Assembly: GCA_947625025.1 (NCBI GenBank)
Contig: CANQMQ010000006.1
Location: forward strand, 1-64,000
Direction of reading: 5' to 3'
Origin: an uncultured Clostridia bacterium
GTDB lineage: Bacteria > Bacillota > Clostridia > Christensenellales > Borkfalkiaceae
Length of the DNA: 64,000 bases
Position 1 is the first letter of the stretch. Each line of letters starts with the position of its first letter. The notes under the pieces are model-generated. The model saw only the letters and a program-made list of their open reading frames with translations. It made no database searches and was not told the origin of the DNA. The position numbers were made by a program, and so were the translations under genes. Below are positions 1-7,860 of the stretch, piece after piece.

Positions 1-72
1 TGGGGTGGCTGGATTTGAACCAACGAATGCCGGAATCAAAATCCGGTGCCTTAACCACTTGGCGACACCCCA
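1..72 (-). tRNA. tRNA-Gln (anticodon TTG), cut at the window edge
   Basis: On the minus strand the sequence folds as a full cloverleaf: a 7-bp acceptor stem (1-7 with 66-72), the D arm, an anticodon loop TTTTGAT with TTG in the middle, and a T arm containing GGTTCAAATCC. The discriminator base and any CCA lie outside the window to the left. It is the last gene of the Gly-Arg-His-Gln cluster read from the promoter at 387-415. Confidence 0.96.
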
Positions 73-85
73 TTAGATGCAAATT

Positions 86-163
86 TGGGGCAGGCGACGA
101 GAATCGAACTCACGACCTCCAGGGCCACAACCTGGCGCTCTAACCAACTGAGCTACACCTGCC
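86..163 (-). tRNA. tRNA-His (anticodon GTG)
   Basis: Cloverleaf on the minus strand with anticodon loop TTGTGGC (GTG). Eight bases precede the conserved T8-A9, so the extra 5' G(-1) typical of tRNA-His is encoded and faces a C discriminator. The 3' CCA is encoded at 86-88. It lies 8 bases from tRNA-Arg and 13 bases from tRNA-Gln in the same cluster. Confidence 0.97.
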
Positions 164-171
164 ATCAAGAA

Positions 172-248
172 TGGTGCGCCTGAAGAGACTCGAACTCCTG
201 ACACACGGCTTAGAAGGCCGTTGCTCTATCCACCTGAGCTACAGGCGC
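172..248 (-). tRNA. tRNA-Arg (anticodon TCT)
   Basis: Cloverleaf on the minus strand. The anticodon stem ACGGC/GCCGT closes the loop CTTCTAA, which gives TCT (reads AGA/AGG). The discriminator is A and CCA is encoded at 172-174. It is the second gene of the four-tRNA cluster. Confidence 0.97.
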
Positions 249-295
249 ATACTTGACTCACCGAAGTTTCGCAATGTCTCCATGAGCTACGAATG

Positions 296-369
296 TGGAG
301 CGGGTGATGGGAATTGAACCCACGCGACCAGCTTGGAAGGCTGGGATTCTACCACTGAACTACACCCGC
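296..369 (-). tRNA. tRNA-Gly (anticodon TCC)
   Basis: Cloverleaf on the minus strand. The anticodon loop CTTCCAA gives TCC, the acceptor stem begins GCGGGTG, and CCA is encoded at 296-298. It is the first gene of the cluster, about 11 bases downstream of the predicted transcription start. Confidence 0.97.
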
Positions 370-386
370 ACGTTCAACGCTTGTCC

Positions 387-415
387 ATTCTATCAAAGAT
401 CAAACGAGATGTCAA
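387..415 (-). promoter_or_regulatory. Promoter of the tRNA Gly-Arg-His-Gln cluster
   Basis: On the minus strand a perfect -35 TTGACA (410-415) is followed after 17 bases by a -10 TAGAAT (387-392). Predicted start is near 380, just upstream of tRNA-Gly. The divergent stretch from 416 to the degV promoter at 602 shows no gene. Confidence 0.85.
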
Positions 416-601
416 CCATTTTCGCCTTTCTTTCCCCAAATTTTTTTACGAAATTTTCATTCCTGCCTCTTTGGGCTATCATGCGCCCCCCGTAAAATAT
501 GATTCTACCGTGAGTAGAGTTGATTTTCACGGGGGTAGAGCGGTTTTTTCAAAAATGGAACGCGGAACGTCAAAGATATAGCTTGTTTTCGCGGGAAGAG
601 G

Positions 602-630
602 TTGTAAAACGGCTCCGCGCGTGGTATTCT
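602..630 (+). promoter_or_regulatory. Promoter of degV
   Basis: TTGTAA (602-607), a 17-base spacer, then TATTCT (625-630) preceded by a TGG that could act as an extended -10. The start would be near 637, leaving a short leader that carries the SD CGGAGG before the ATG at 658. Confidence 0.6.
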
Positions 631-657
631 AATAGGGAAGAACTTCGGAGGCACAAC

Positions 658-1566
658 ATGAGTTTTGAGATTTTTGCGGATTCTTCCGCAAACCTGACTT
701 CGGAAATGGCGAAGGAAAGGAATATCCATATCATCACATACTATATGAACGTAGACGGCAAGGAGATGCCCTGCTACGATGAGGCGGTTCCCTTTGAGGA
801 AGCTGCCAAATATTTTTACGGGAAGATGCGGGCAGGCCTTGAGGCAAAGACCTCTCTCATCGGTGAGGGACGGTTCGTGGAAGCGCTCTCCCCCGCCCTC
901 TCGGAGGGCAAGGATGCCCTTCTCATCACCATCGCATCGGGCATCAGCGGGACGTACCGCCAGGCCCTTGCGGCCAAGAAGGACCTCGAAGAGAAGTTCG
1001 CGGGCCGAACCGTCTACGTGTGTGACAGCGCAAATGCCTCCCTCGGGGAGGGGCTTCTCGTGCTCAAGGCGGCAGACCTTCGGGATGAGGGCAAGAGTGC
1101 AAAGGAAGTTGCCGATTGGCTTGCGGAGAACACCTTCCTCCTCAACAGTCACGTTACCGTAGAGGATTTGAAGTACCTTCGCCGCGGGGGCAGGATCTCT
1201 GCCGTTACCGCCATTGCGGGCACCATTCTCAACATCAAGCCCCTCATCAAAGGGGATGGCAGTGCGATGCCCAAGCTCGTGGTCTACGGCAAGGAGCGCG
1301 GCAGAAAGAAATCCATTGCCGCCCTTGCGGATGCCTTTGTAAAGAATGCGAAGAACCCTTCCGAACAGCTCATCGCGATCGCCCATGCGGATTGCGCGGA
1401 TGAGGCCGAGGAGCTTGCCTCTACCCTCCGTGCCCACGGCGCCAAGAATATTCTGATGGGGTATTACGACCTCTGCTCGGGTTCCCACATCGGCCCGGGG
1501 ACGATCGCCCTCTTCTTCTGGGGTCCCGACCGCAGGGAGGACCCGAAATACGGTAAAAATTCTTAA
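658..1566 (+). CDS. degV: DegV family fatty-acid-binding protein
   Basis: The product is 302 residues, the usual DegV length. The N-terminus carries the ADSSANLT motif (about residues 7-14) that helps bind the lipid carboxylate. Around residue 175 it has the family motif LKYLRRGGRIS followed by a NIKPLI segment. DegV/FakB proteins bind a fatty acid and present it to the FakA kinase for phospholipid synthesis; no fakA is in this window. I chose the ATG at 658 because CGGAGG lies 7 bases upstream and homology begins there; the frame is open further upstream to 520 but without an SD. It stands alone between two tRNA loci and has its own promoter. Confidence 0.93.
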   Translation: MSFEIFADSSANLTSEMAKERNIHIITYYMNVDGKEMPCYDEAVPFEEAAKYFYGKMRAGLEAKTSLIGEGRFVEALSPALSEGKDALLITIASGISGTYRQALAAKKDLEEKFAGRTVYVCDSANASLGEGLLVLKAADLRDEGKSAKEVADWLAENTFLLNSHVTVEDLKYLRRGGRISAVTAIAGTILNIKPLIKGDGSAMPKLVVYGKERGRKKSIAALADAFVKNAKNPSEQLIAIAHADCADEAEELASTLRAHGAKNILMGYYDLCSGSHIGPGTIALFFWGPDRREDPKYGKNS

Positions 1567-1700
1567 AAAATCATAAAATTTTTGGGGAGGCTTCGGGTTG
1601 ATTTACGGAGGCCTCCCCTCTTCTTTGGCTGTAAAATGCAAACGGAAAACCGTATAAATTACCATTTTTCGAATTTTTTCTGAATTTTCTGCAGAAACGG

Positions 1701-1729
1701 TTGACAAGTGCGTCCCGATATGCTATCAT
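1701..1729 (+). promoter_or_regulatory. Promoter of tRNA-Val
   Basis: TTGACA (1701-1706), a 17-base spacer, then TATCAT (1724-1729). The predicted start is near 1736, nine bases before the mature tRNA. Confidence 0.85.
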
Positions 1730-1744
1730 ATGCCTGTTATACAT

Positions 1745-1821
<77 letters not shown>

Positions 1822-1895
1822 TGAAACCCTGTATGTTGGTCGAAAAGCGAGAAATCGTAGGACGAATATGTGGGGTTTTCTTTTTTGTTACGGAA

Positions 1896-1936
1896 ATCGG
1901 GGTTGCCGCATAAGGCAACTCCGATGTTATTTTATC
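1896..1936 (+). terminator. Probable terminator downstream of tRNA-Val
   Basis: A 12-bp stem (1896-1907 with 1914-1925, one G-U pair) encloses a six-base loop and is followed by a weak T-rich tail (GTTATTTTAT). A T-run at 1874-1887 following GGGGTTTT could pair with AAACCC right after the tRNA and be an alternative stop point. Confidence 0.5.
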
Positions 1937-1960
1937 GATATTTAATGAAATATTACCTCA

Positions 1961-2074
1961 GCACTCCCAAAAAGATTGCAAGGTAAGCTTTTTCGGGAAG
2001 AAGGAGCCGCAGGCGTAAAAGGAAAGAAGTTGCCGAAACGGCAACTTCTTTCAAAATGCGTCTTGCGGCGACGC
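1961..2074 (-). repeat. Post-tRNA trailer element, copy A
   Basis: Read on the minus strand, this is the stretch just after the CCA of tRNA-Leu: a conserved GTCGCCGCAAG block, a variable hairpin (2022-2052), a conserved block TTTTACGCCTGCGGCTCC, and a second imperfect hairpin built on CCCGAAAAAGCTT. A second copy follows tRNA-Ser at 24205-24327. The flanks are nearly identical while the first stem differs completely in sequence but still pairs in both copies. Confidence 0.75.
2022..2052 (-). terminator. Terminator hairpin of tRNA-Leu
   Basis: A perfect 13-bp stem (2022-2034 with 2040-2052) with a five-base loop. On the minus strand it is followed by CCTTTTACG. It is the variable part of post-tRNA element copy A and sits 23 bases after the tRNA. 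Confidence 0.7.
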
Positions 2075-2156
2075 TGGTGCGGGCGACAGGGCTTGAACCT
2101 GCACGGTTGCCCATTGGATTCTAAGTCCAACGCGTCTGCCATTCCGCCACGCCCGC
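2075..2156 (-). tRNA. tRNA-Leu (anticodon TAG)
   Basis: Class II tRNA on the minus strand with a long variable arm. The anticodon stem TTGGA/TCCAA closes the loop CTTAGAA, giving TAG. The discriminator is A and CCA is encoded at 2075-2077. Its 5' end is only two bases after the TAA of the upstream coding gene, and I see no -35 for a separate promoter, so it is probably released from the tail of that mRNA by RNase P. Confidence 0.96.
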
Positions 2157-2157
2157 A

Positions 2158-2754
2158 TTATTTTATACTTAACAAAAGTCGCAGTTTTGCGCAGTCCTCC
2201 TCCGTCAAACTCCCCTTTTCGATGGGATAGACGCTCCGCGCGTTCAGGTAGATGAGGAAGAGCTCTTTGGTCTCCTTCGTCCTCTTGAGCTCCTTATAGT
2301 AGTGCTTCGAAGAGCCCATCGTCTCACCCGCACGGTCTGAATTCACCGTAAAGTACGCCGAATAGAAGGCATACGAATTGGTGAGGTTGAGCTTTTCGGC
2401 ATTCTTCACGTTGGTGCGGCATACGAAGAGCTGCAGGAAGAAGATGACGAGGACGAGGATCCCGATGATGAGAAGGAAGGTGTATTCCGAAACATCGGCC
2501 GTGCTCTCCTCCCCGTTTACGAGGGCGGGGATGGCATGCGCCAAGAGAATGGCGAAAAATACAAGCCATGCGGCGATGGAGACGCCGAGCGAGATCCACG
2601 CAAGGCGCATCGCGGGCCTGTTGATCTTCTTCTGAATGGCGCCGTCTATTTTGACGGAGGCCGTAACGAAGGGCCGCTCCTCGGACATGGGTGCCGCGTT
2701 TTTCGTCTCTATTCCTTCTGCACTGTTTTCCGTAATAAGTTCGTTTTCGGACAT
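2158..2754 (-). CDS. YcxB-like membrane protein
   Basis: 198 residues with a charged N-terminal tail (about 1-45), two membrane segments (about 49-70 and 88-106), and a cytoplasmic domain of about 85 residues resembling the YcxB-like C-terminal domain (a FYSAYFTVNSD strand, then a YYKELKRTKETKELFLIYLN stretch). The function of this family is unknown. I take the start at 2754 because GAGG lies six bases upstream, overlapping the end of gpsA; a start at 2766 would lack an SD. It is the last coding gene of the long minus-strand block and its TAA lies two bases from tRNA-Leu. Confidence 0.7.
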   Translation of the reverse strand: MSENELITENSAEGIETKNAAPMSEERPFVTASVKIDGAIQKKINRPAMRLAWISLGVSIAAWLVFFAILLAHAIPALVNGEESTADVSEYTFLLIIGILVLVIFFLQLFVCRTNVKNAEKLNLTNSYAFYSAYFTVNSDRAGETMGSSKHYYKELKRTKETKELFLIYLNARSVYPIEKGSLTEEDCAKLRLLLSIK

Positions 2755-2762
2755 TGTACACC

Positions 2763-3737
2763 TCAATCGGATAATTCACTTCGGGTGGGACGGGAGAAGA
2801 GTGCGCCGATGGCCTCACGGCAACGGGTGCCGTCGTCCCCCTCTCCGTAGCAGACCGAATATACCGCTTCCGTAATGGGGAGCTCTACGCCGTACCTCTC
2901 CCCCAACAGTTTCATCGCCTTGGAGGTGGGGACGCCCTCTGCGAGTTTGGAAAACCGCTGCCCCTTTGCAAGCATTTCGCCGTAGGTGCGGTTGTGCGAG
3001 TAGGGGGAAAAGAGGGTGGTCTCGTAATCCCCAAGGTGGGCGAGGCCGTATGCGGAGAGCTCGTTGCCCCCCATCGCCTTGATGAGGCGGGCCACTTCTC
3101 TCGCCCCGCGGGACATGAGGGGCCCCTTCAGGGGGACGCAGACTTCATCGAGGACGCCTGCGGCGATGCCCATCACGTTCTTTGCGGCGGCGCCGATCTC
3201 CGTACCGATGAGGTCCTCGCCGTAGTAGAAGCGGATGAGGTCGGAGCGGAACTCGGTGGCGAGGGTGCGCTTGAGGGTCTCATCGGCGGAATCGATTACC
3301 ATGCAGTTGGGGATGCCCGCTACGAAGCTCTGAATGTGCCCGGGGCCCACCCAGACTGCAATCTTTTCGGAGGGAATGCCGCTCTCCACAAGGATCTCGG
3401 AGAGGCGCTTGCCCGTCTCCACCTCGATACCCTTCATGCAGAGGACGAAGGGCTTGCCCGCCGTATGATAGCGGTTGACCCGCTCCATGAAGCCGCGGAG
3501 CCCCTGGGAAGAGATGGAAATGACGATGACTTCCGCGAAGTTCACCGCCCGCTCCAAATCGGCGGTAAGGGTGATTTTTTCATCGAGGGCAACGTATTCA
3601 TTGCGCCCCGTCTCCTTGAGGACGCGGTAGGAAGCGTCCTCTTCGGGGCCCCAATTCATCACATCGAAGCCGCGGCGGGAGAGGTACCAAGCGATAAAGG
3701 ACCCCCACCTGCCGCAACCGAGCACTGAAATTTTCAT
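2763..3737 (-). CDS. gpsA: Glycerol-3-phosphate dehydrogenase [NAD(P)+]
   Basis: 324 residues, a normal GpsA length. It reduces dihydroxyacetone phosphate to sn-glycerol 3-phosphate, the backbone for phospholipids. The Rossmann loop is GCGRWGS at residues 7-13, a variant of the common GAGxWGT. The conserved catalytic-lysine segment GAAAKNVMGIAAG lies near residue 183. The SD AAGGAG sits inside the end of recR just upstream. The C-terminus is followed directly by the YcxB-like gene. glpK at 15073-16524 is the second route to the same metabolite in this window. Confidence 0.95.
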   Translation of the reverse strand: MKISVLGCGRWGSFIAWYLSRRGFDVMNWGPEEDASYRVLKETGRNEYVALDEKITLTADLERAVNFAEVIVISISSQGLRGFMERVNRYHTAGKPFVLCMKGIEVETGKRLSEILVESGIPSEKIAVWVGPGHIQSFVAGIPNCMVIDSADETLKRTLATEFRSDLIRFYYGEDLIGTEIGAAAKNVMGIAAGVLDEVCVPLKGPLMSRGAREVARLIKAMGGNELSAYGLAHLGDYETTLFSPYSHNRTYGEMLAKGQRFSKLAEGVPTSKAMKLLGERYGVELPITEAVYSVCYGEGDDGTRCREAIGALFSRPTRSELSD

Positions 3738-3740
3738 AGG

Positions 3741-4334
3741 TTACAGCTCCTTTCTCTCGAGCAGGGCGCGGGCGAGGGTGACGTCGTCCGCATATTCGAG
3801 TTCGCTCCCCACGGGGACGCCGTGGGCGATGCGGGTTACCTTGACGCCGAGCGGCTTCAATAGCTTTGCAATGTACATCGCCGTCGCCTCCCCTTCCACA
3901 TCTGGATTGGTCGCCATGATGACTTCCTTCACGTTGCCTTCGCCGACGCGGGCGAGCAGTTCCTTGATCTTGATATCGTTGGGGGTAACGCCGTTCATCG
4001 GGTCTATGACGCCGTGCAGGACGTGGTAAACCCCCTTATATTCGTGAAGCTTTTCGAGGACGGAGACGTCTTTGGGTTCCTTGACGACGCAGATGGTGGA
4101 GGCATCGCGCGTCCTGCAAATGCCGCACACGTCCTCCTCCGTAAAACTTCCGCATACCTTGCAGAAGTGCACCTTGTGCTTGACGTCTACAATGGCATCC
4201 GCAAACGCCCGTGCCTCGCTCTCAGACATCGAAATTACTTTGTAGGCATAGCGCTGGGCAGTCTTTCTGCCGACGCCCGGGAGCTTGGAAAATTCATTCA
4301 TGAGCCTGCCTATGGGCTCGATAAAGACGTCCAC
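3741..4334 (-). CDS. recR: Recombination mediator protein RecR
   Basis: 197 residues. Order of domains: helix-hairpin-helix with [11 protein letters not shown] (18-28), a zinc finger with Cys58, Cys61, Cys70 and Cys73, then a Toprim domain ending in the [15 protein letters not shown] motif. RecR acts with RecF and RecO in loading RecA at gaps. The start codon is GTG, placed directly against the TAA of ybaB with no spacer, so translation is probably coupled. The dnaX-ybaB-recR order is the classical bacterial arrangement. Confidence 0.97.
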   Translation of the reverse strand: MDVFIEPIGRLMNEFSKLPGVGRKTAQRYAYKVISMSESEARAFADAIVDVKHKVHFCKVCGSFTEEDVCGICRTRDASTICVVKEPKDVSVLEKLHEYKGVYHVLHGVIDPMNGVTPNDIKIKELLARVGEGNVKEVIMATNPDVEGEATAMYIAKLLKPLGVKVTRIAHGVPVGSELEYADDVTLARALLERKEL

Positions 4335-4670
4335 TTAGAAGAGACCTCCCCCGCCGAGGCCCGTAAACTTGCCCATCTTCTCTTCGTAGACGGCGTCCGC
4401 CTTCTTGTATCCGTCGCGGATGGCGGCGAGGACCAAGTCCTCGAGCATCTCCACGTCCTCGGGGTCTACCACCGATGCATCGATCTCGATGCCGTCTATG
4501 ATCTTCTTGGCGTTCATGTAAATGACAACTGCCTCTCCGCCCGCAGTGCCTACGATCTCCCACTCATCGAGGAGCTTTTCGGTCGCCTGCATTTCCTCCT
4601 GCATCTTCTGTGCCTGCTTCATGAGATTCTGCATGTTGCCTCCCATGTTGCCGCCTCTGCCGTATGCCAT
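4335..4670 (-). CDS. ybaB: YbaB/EbfC family nucleoid-associated protein
   Basis: 111 residues, small and acidic with a Gly/Asn/Met-rich N-terminus and a Gly-rich end (GLGGGGLF). The core contains the MQNLMKQAQKMQEEM helix and the AGGEAVVIYMNAKKII strand typical of the family, which binds DNA as a tweezer-like dimer. The SD is GGAGG seven bases before ATG. It lies between dnaX and recR as in many bacteria. Confidence 0.95.
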   Translation of the reverse strand: MAYGRGGNMGGNMQNLMKQAQKMQEEMQATEKLLDEWEIVGTAGGEAVVIYMNAKKIIDGIEIDASVVDPEDVEMLEDLVLAAIRDGYKKADAVYEEKMGKFTGLGGGGLF

Positions 4671-4682
4671 ACCTTGCCTCCG

Positions 4683-6536
4683 TTACTTGATTTCGATCGG
4701 AAAATCTTTGAAATTTTGTTTGAGCTCCTCGATCGCCGAGCGTTCGGCGGGAGCCGCCTTCTGAAGCCTTACCTCGAACGCGGAAATTCCGAGTTGAGAA
4801 AAGACCCCTTCCATCGTCGCCCTGTGCTCCGCACGGGAGAGGGTGCGCATCACCGTCTCCGATTCGGTGGTGAGCACCAATGTTTCGCCCTCGTAGCTTG
4901 CAGCAAGGTCTGAGCACATCGTGAACAGCACCCCGCTTCTCGATGTCTTTCGAAGCAGACGCATGAACTTTCCGTACGCCATATCCGCGGACATGGGTGC
5001 GCCGTCTTGCACGGAGGGCACGGTTTGGGGCGGATTTTGGGGTACAGGTTCGGGTGCCTTTTCGAAAGCCTTCGGGGCGGGTTCCCTCCGTGTGGGGAGC
5101 CCTGCGCTCTCACGGGCGAATTCATCCAATAAGTCCTTCGTGCTCTTCATGCGGCGCTCCACCGTATCCTTGATGCGCTCGGAAGGGCGCGGCTGCTCTT
5201 TGGGCTGTTCGGCGGGTTTTGCGGGGGCTTCGGGGCTCTCAAAGGGCACGAATTCCTCAAAGACGGGCTCTTCGGGGGGCGGTGGAAGCTCTTCCTCGAC
5301 GGTTGCTGCGGGCTCGGGCGCCCGCTTGGGTGCAGCCTTGGAAGGTGCCTCTGTGGGTACGGGTACGGGTGCGGGAGCCGTAACCGTAACCGCTCCCTCC
5401 TTTATCTTCTCCTCGAGGGCGTTGAGGCGGACGAGGAGCGCATCGACGCTCAGATCGGCTTCTGGATAAGAGACCCGCAAAATGGCGGTTTCGAGCGCAA
5501 TGCGGGGCGAGGAGACGAAGCGGAGTTCGCTCTCCGTCTCGATGAGAATTTCGGTGGCCCTCAAAATTGCCCTGCCGTCCGCCTCATCCGCAACCGATTT
5601 GATCTCTGCAAAGAGCTCTTTGGGAAGGGACAACAGCCGCTCTGCGTTGCGGCAGGTCTTGGCTACGGTGACGCGGTTGAGGGTAGCCAAAATGTCCTTT
5701 AAGAGCACCCCCACCGCCTTGCCTTCCCCGAGGATGCGCTCACAGCTTCCGATGGCCTCGGGCATATTTTGGGTGAGCATGGCGCGCACGAGGCCCACCG
5801 TCTCATGGAAATCGGCGGCGCCGAGCACTGCCGTGACGGCCTCGTAGGTAAGCGTATCCGCGTAGACGATACATGCCTCCGCAATGGAGAGCATATCGCG
5901 GTCGCTCCCAGCCCCCGCACGGGCGATCGCGGCGACGGCTTCCTCCTCATACGGCTTCCCGATCTCCTTCAGAATGGAGGCGAGGTGCCGCTCGAGGTCC
6001 TCTTCGGGGATGAGTTTGAAATCCAACCGCATACAGCGGGAGAGGATGGTCGCGGGAATTTTCTGCGGCTCGGTGGTAGCCAAAATGAAGATGGCGTGTG
6101 CGGGCGGCTCTTCGAGCGTCTTAAGAAGGGCGTTGAAGGCAGAATCGGTGAGCATGTGGACTTCGTCTACGATGTACACCTTATACTTGCCCGAGACGGG
6201 CGGATACTGCACCTTTTCACGAAGATCCCGCATCTCGGCGACCCCGTTGTTGGAGGCGGCGTCGATTTCGGTGACGTCCAAAGAGCCCTCCGCAAGCGCC
6301 TTGCAGGAGGGGCATACCCCGCACGGGGAGCCGTTTTGCGGGTGTTCGCAGTTGACCGCCCTCGCAAAGATGCGGGCAACGCTCGTCTTTCCCGTGCCGC
6401 GCGGCCCCGTGAAGAGGTAGGCGTGGCCCACCGCCCCGCTCTCGATTTGGTTCTTGAGAATGCGGACGACATGCTCCTGCCGCACGATCTGTTCAAAGGT
6501 CTGCGGCCTGAATTTGCGATACAGTGAGAGGTGCAT
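4683..6536 (-). CDS. dnaX: DNA polymerase III subunits gamma and tau
   Basis: 617 residues. The AAA+ clamp-loader module has Walker A GPRGTGKTS (about 44-52), a four-cysteine zinc site around CEHPQNGSPCGVCPSC (about 64-79), Walker B VYIVDEVHMLT (about 117-127) and the sensor/arginine-finger SRC. After about residue 370 comes a Pro/Ala/Glu-rich linker and then a tau-type C-terminal domain of about 130 residues. It loads the sliding clamp and, as tau, contacts the polymerase. I see no obvious slippery heptamer for frameshifting, though I did not screen the whole gene. Confidence 0.96.
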   Translation of the reverse strand: MHLSLYRKFRPQTFEQIVRQEHVVRILKNQIESGAVGHAYLFTGPRGTGKTSVARIFARAVNCEHPQNGSPCGVCPSCKALAEGSLDVTEIDAASNNGVAEMRDLREKVQYPPVSGKYKVYIVDEVHMLTDSAFNALLKTLEEPPAHAIFILATTEPQKIPATILSRCMRLDFKLIPEEDLERHLASILKEIGKPYEEEAVAAIARAGAGSDRDMLSIAEACIVYADTLTYEAVTAVLGAADFHETVGLVRAMLTQNMPEAIGSCERILGEGKAVGVLLKDILATLNRVTVAKTCRNAERLLSLPKELFAEIKSVADEADGRAILRATEILIETESELRFVSSPRIALETAILRVSYPEADLSVDALLVRLNALEEKIKEGAVTVTAPAPVPVPTEAPSKAAPKRAPEPAATVEEELPPPPEEPVFEEFVPFESPEAPAKPAEQPKEQPRPSERIKDTVERRMKSTKDLLDEFARESAGLPTRREPAPKAFEKAPEPVPQNPPQTVPSVQDGAPMSADMAYGKFMRLLRKTSRSGVLFTMCSDLAASYEGETLVLTTESETVMRTLSRAEHRATMEGVFSQLGISAFEVRLQKAAPAERSAIEELKQNFKDFPIEIK

Positions 6537-6544
6537 AGTTCTCC

Positions 6545-7258
6545 TTAAACGGCAAAGAAGCCTCCTTTGAGGTCGGAAGGTACCGTCTTTTTATTGATAT
6601 AGTAACTGAGGGCCACCCAAGCCCCGAAGAGTGCGAGAAGGAGAGGATAATAGATGGCGTAGTACCACCACGTCAGCGTCAGATCGGGGACGACAAAGAG
6701 GATGATGGAACCGTTCAGAATTTGCGAGAAGATGGCGTTGCCCTCCGCGACCCCCTTCGCGACGCACACTTCGATGTATACGACAATTGCCGTTACGAAT
6801 AGCGCCGTTGTGAAGAGGTCCCGCTTCTTGAATTTGACATGCCCCATCATCGTAAGCCCTCCGAAGAAGAGCAGGCAGTGGTTGGTCATGGCGATGTTGC
6901 GGGCGTATTCGCTTGGGTCCCTTGCGAAGAAGATTTGGGGCAGAAGTATCATGCAAATGCCGTATACGAGGCCGCACAGGGCGGCGAGCTGGGCGGCAGC
7001 CACCTTGACGGTGCGCACGGGAATGAGGGCACAGAATCCGAAGATGAAGTAGCAGAGGGCGCTGAGGTCCATCGGGAGCTTGCCCGAACCTATGTATTCA
7101 TTGAACTTGTAGACGAGGAACCATACGGCAATTGCGTAGATGGCGAGAAAGGAGAGCACCCTATTCTTGGATGTCCCGTAGGCGGCAAAAATCGCAAGGG
7201 CAAGGAGCGCCGCCTGCATCGCCTGCACATAGAAATATTGATACGAAAATATGCTCAT
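6545..7258 (-). CDS. YwaF/TIGR02206-like integral membrane protein
   Basis: 237 residues with about seven hydrophobic segments and short loops. The segment LPMDLSALCYFIFGFCAL and the overall size and spacing recall the YwaF (TIGR02206) family of unknown function. An SD-like GAGGAAGAGAG precedes the ATG. It lies 38 bases after sigH and 8 bases before dnaX, in the same transcription direction, so it is probably in that operon. The family call rests on remembered pattern similarity only. Confidence 0.55.
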   Translation of the reverse strand: MSIFSYQYFYVQAMQAALLALAIFAAYGTSKNRVLSFLAIYAIAVWFLVYKFNEYIGSGKLPMDLSALCYFIFGFCALIPVRTVKVAAAQLAALCGLVYGICMILLPQIFFARDPSEYARNIAMTNHCLLFFGGLTMMGHVKFKKRDLFTTALFVTAIVVYIEVCVAKGVAEGNAIFSQILNGSIILFVVPDLTLTWWYYAIYYPLLLALFGAWVALSYYINKKTVPSDLKGGFFAV

Positions 7259-7296
7259 ATTCTCTCTTCCTCTCTCGTATCCGCTCTATTAAAACG

Positions 7297-7860
7297 TTAC
7301 CGTAAATGCTCCGAAAGTTTGTGCTTGGCACGGGCGAGGGCGTTGTCTACGCTCTTGAGTTCCTTCCCCGTTGCCTCCGATATTTGGGCATAACTCATGC
7401 CGTCGAGATACATCGTCACCACGCGGAACTCGAAATCGGAGAGCGTTCTTGCGAGGAAACGGCGGAGCTCGGCATCCGATTCCCCGTCGAGGAGCAGCTC
7501 TTCGGGAGATTTTTCTTCGGATGCGATGTCGAATTCGCCGAGCTCGGCCTCCCCTTCGGGGACCTGACGGTATAGAATGCGGAGGTAGCTCTGTATCTTG
7601 CGGGTGGCACAGAAGAATACGAAGTTCTTGAACTTCTTGCCGCACGCGGGAGAATAATTATCGATCGCGGAATACAGCCCTATCATGCCCTCTTGCACGA
7701 GGTCGTCTGCCTCGGCATGGGGATGGGAAAAGGTGAACTTGCGGGCGGCACGGCGCACCGTCTCCTTGTGGCGGTGCATGAGGCACTCCGCCGCCGCCCT
7801 GTCTCCCCCCTGTGCGAGGGTGACGAGCTCATCATCGGTTTTCTTCTGATATTCTTGCAC
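7297..7860 (-). CDS. sigH: RNA polymerase sigma-H-like factor
   Basis: 187 residues from the GTG at 7860. Region 2 contains DDLVQEGMIGLYSAIDNY (the -10/core-binding region). Region 4 contains the C-terminal helix-turn-helix with MYLDGMSYAQISEATG and KSVDNALARAKHKL, closely matching Bacillus SigH. Synteny (mrnC-rlmB-sigH) supports the call; yacP, which lies between rlmB and sigH in Bacillus, is absent. I prefer GTG at 7860, preceded by GAGG at six bases, over the TTG at 7881, which lacks an SD. The gene overlaps the end of rlmB. SigH directs early sporulation and stationary-phase genes. Confidence 0.88.
   Translation of the reverse strand: MQEYQKKTDDELVTLAQGGDRAAAECLMHRHKETVRRAARKFTFSHPHAEADDLVQEGMIGLYSAIDNYSPACGKKFKNFVFFCATRKIQSYLRILYRQVPEGEAELGEFDIASEEKSPEELLLDGESDAELRRFLARTLSDFEFRVVTMYLDGMSYAQISEATGKELKSVDNALARAKHKLSEHLR

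Noticed and set aside
333-581. An 82-residue open frame across tRNA-Gly and the gap after it
   Set aside because: It starts inside a tRNA gene, has no SD, and has no recognisable motif.
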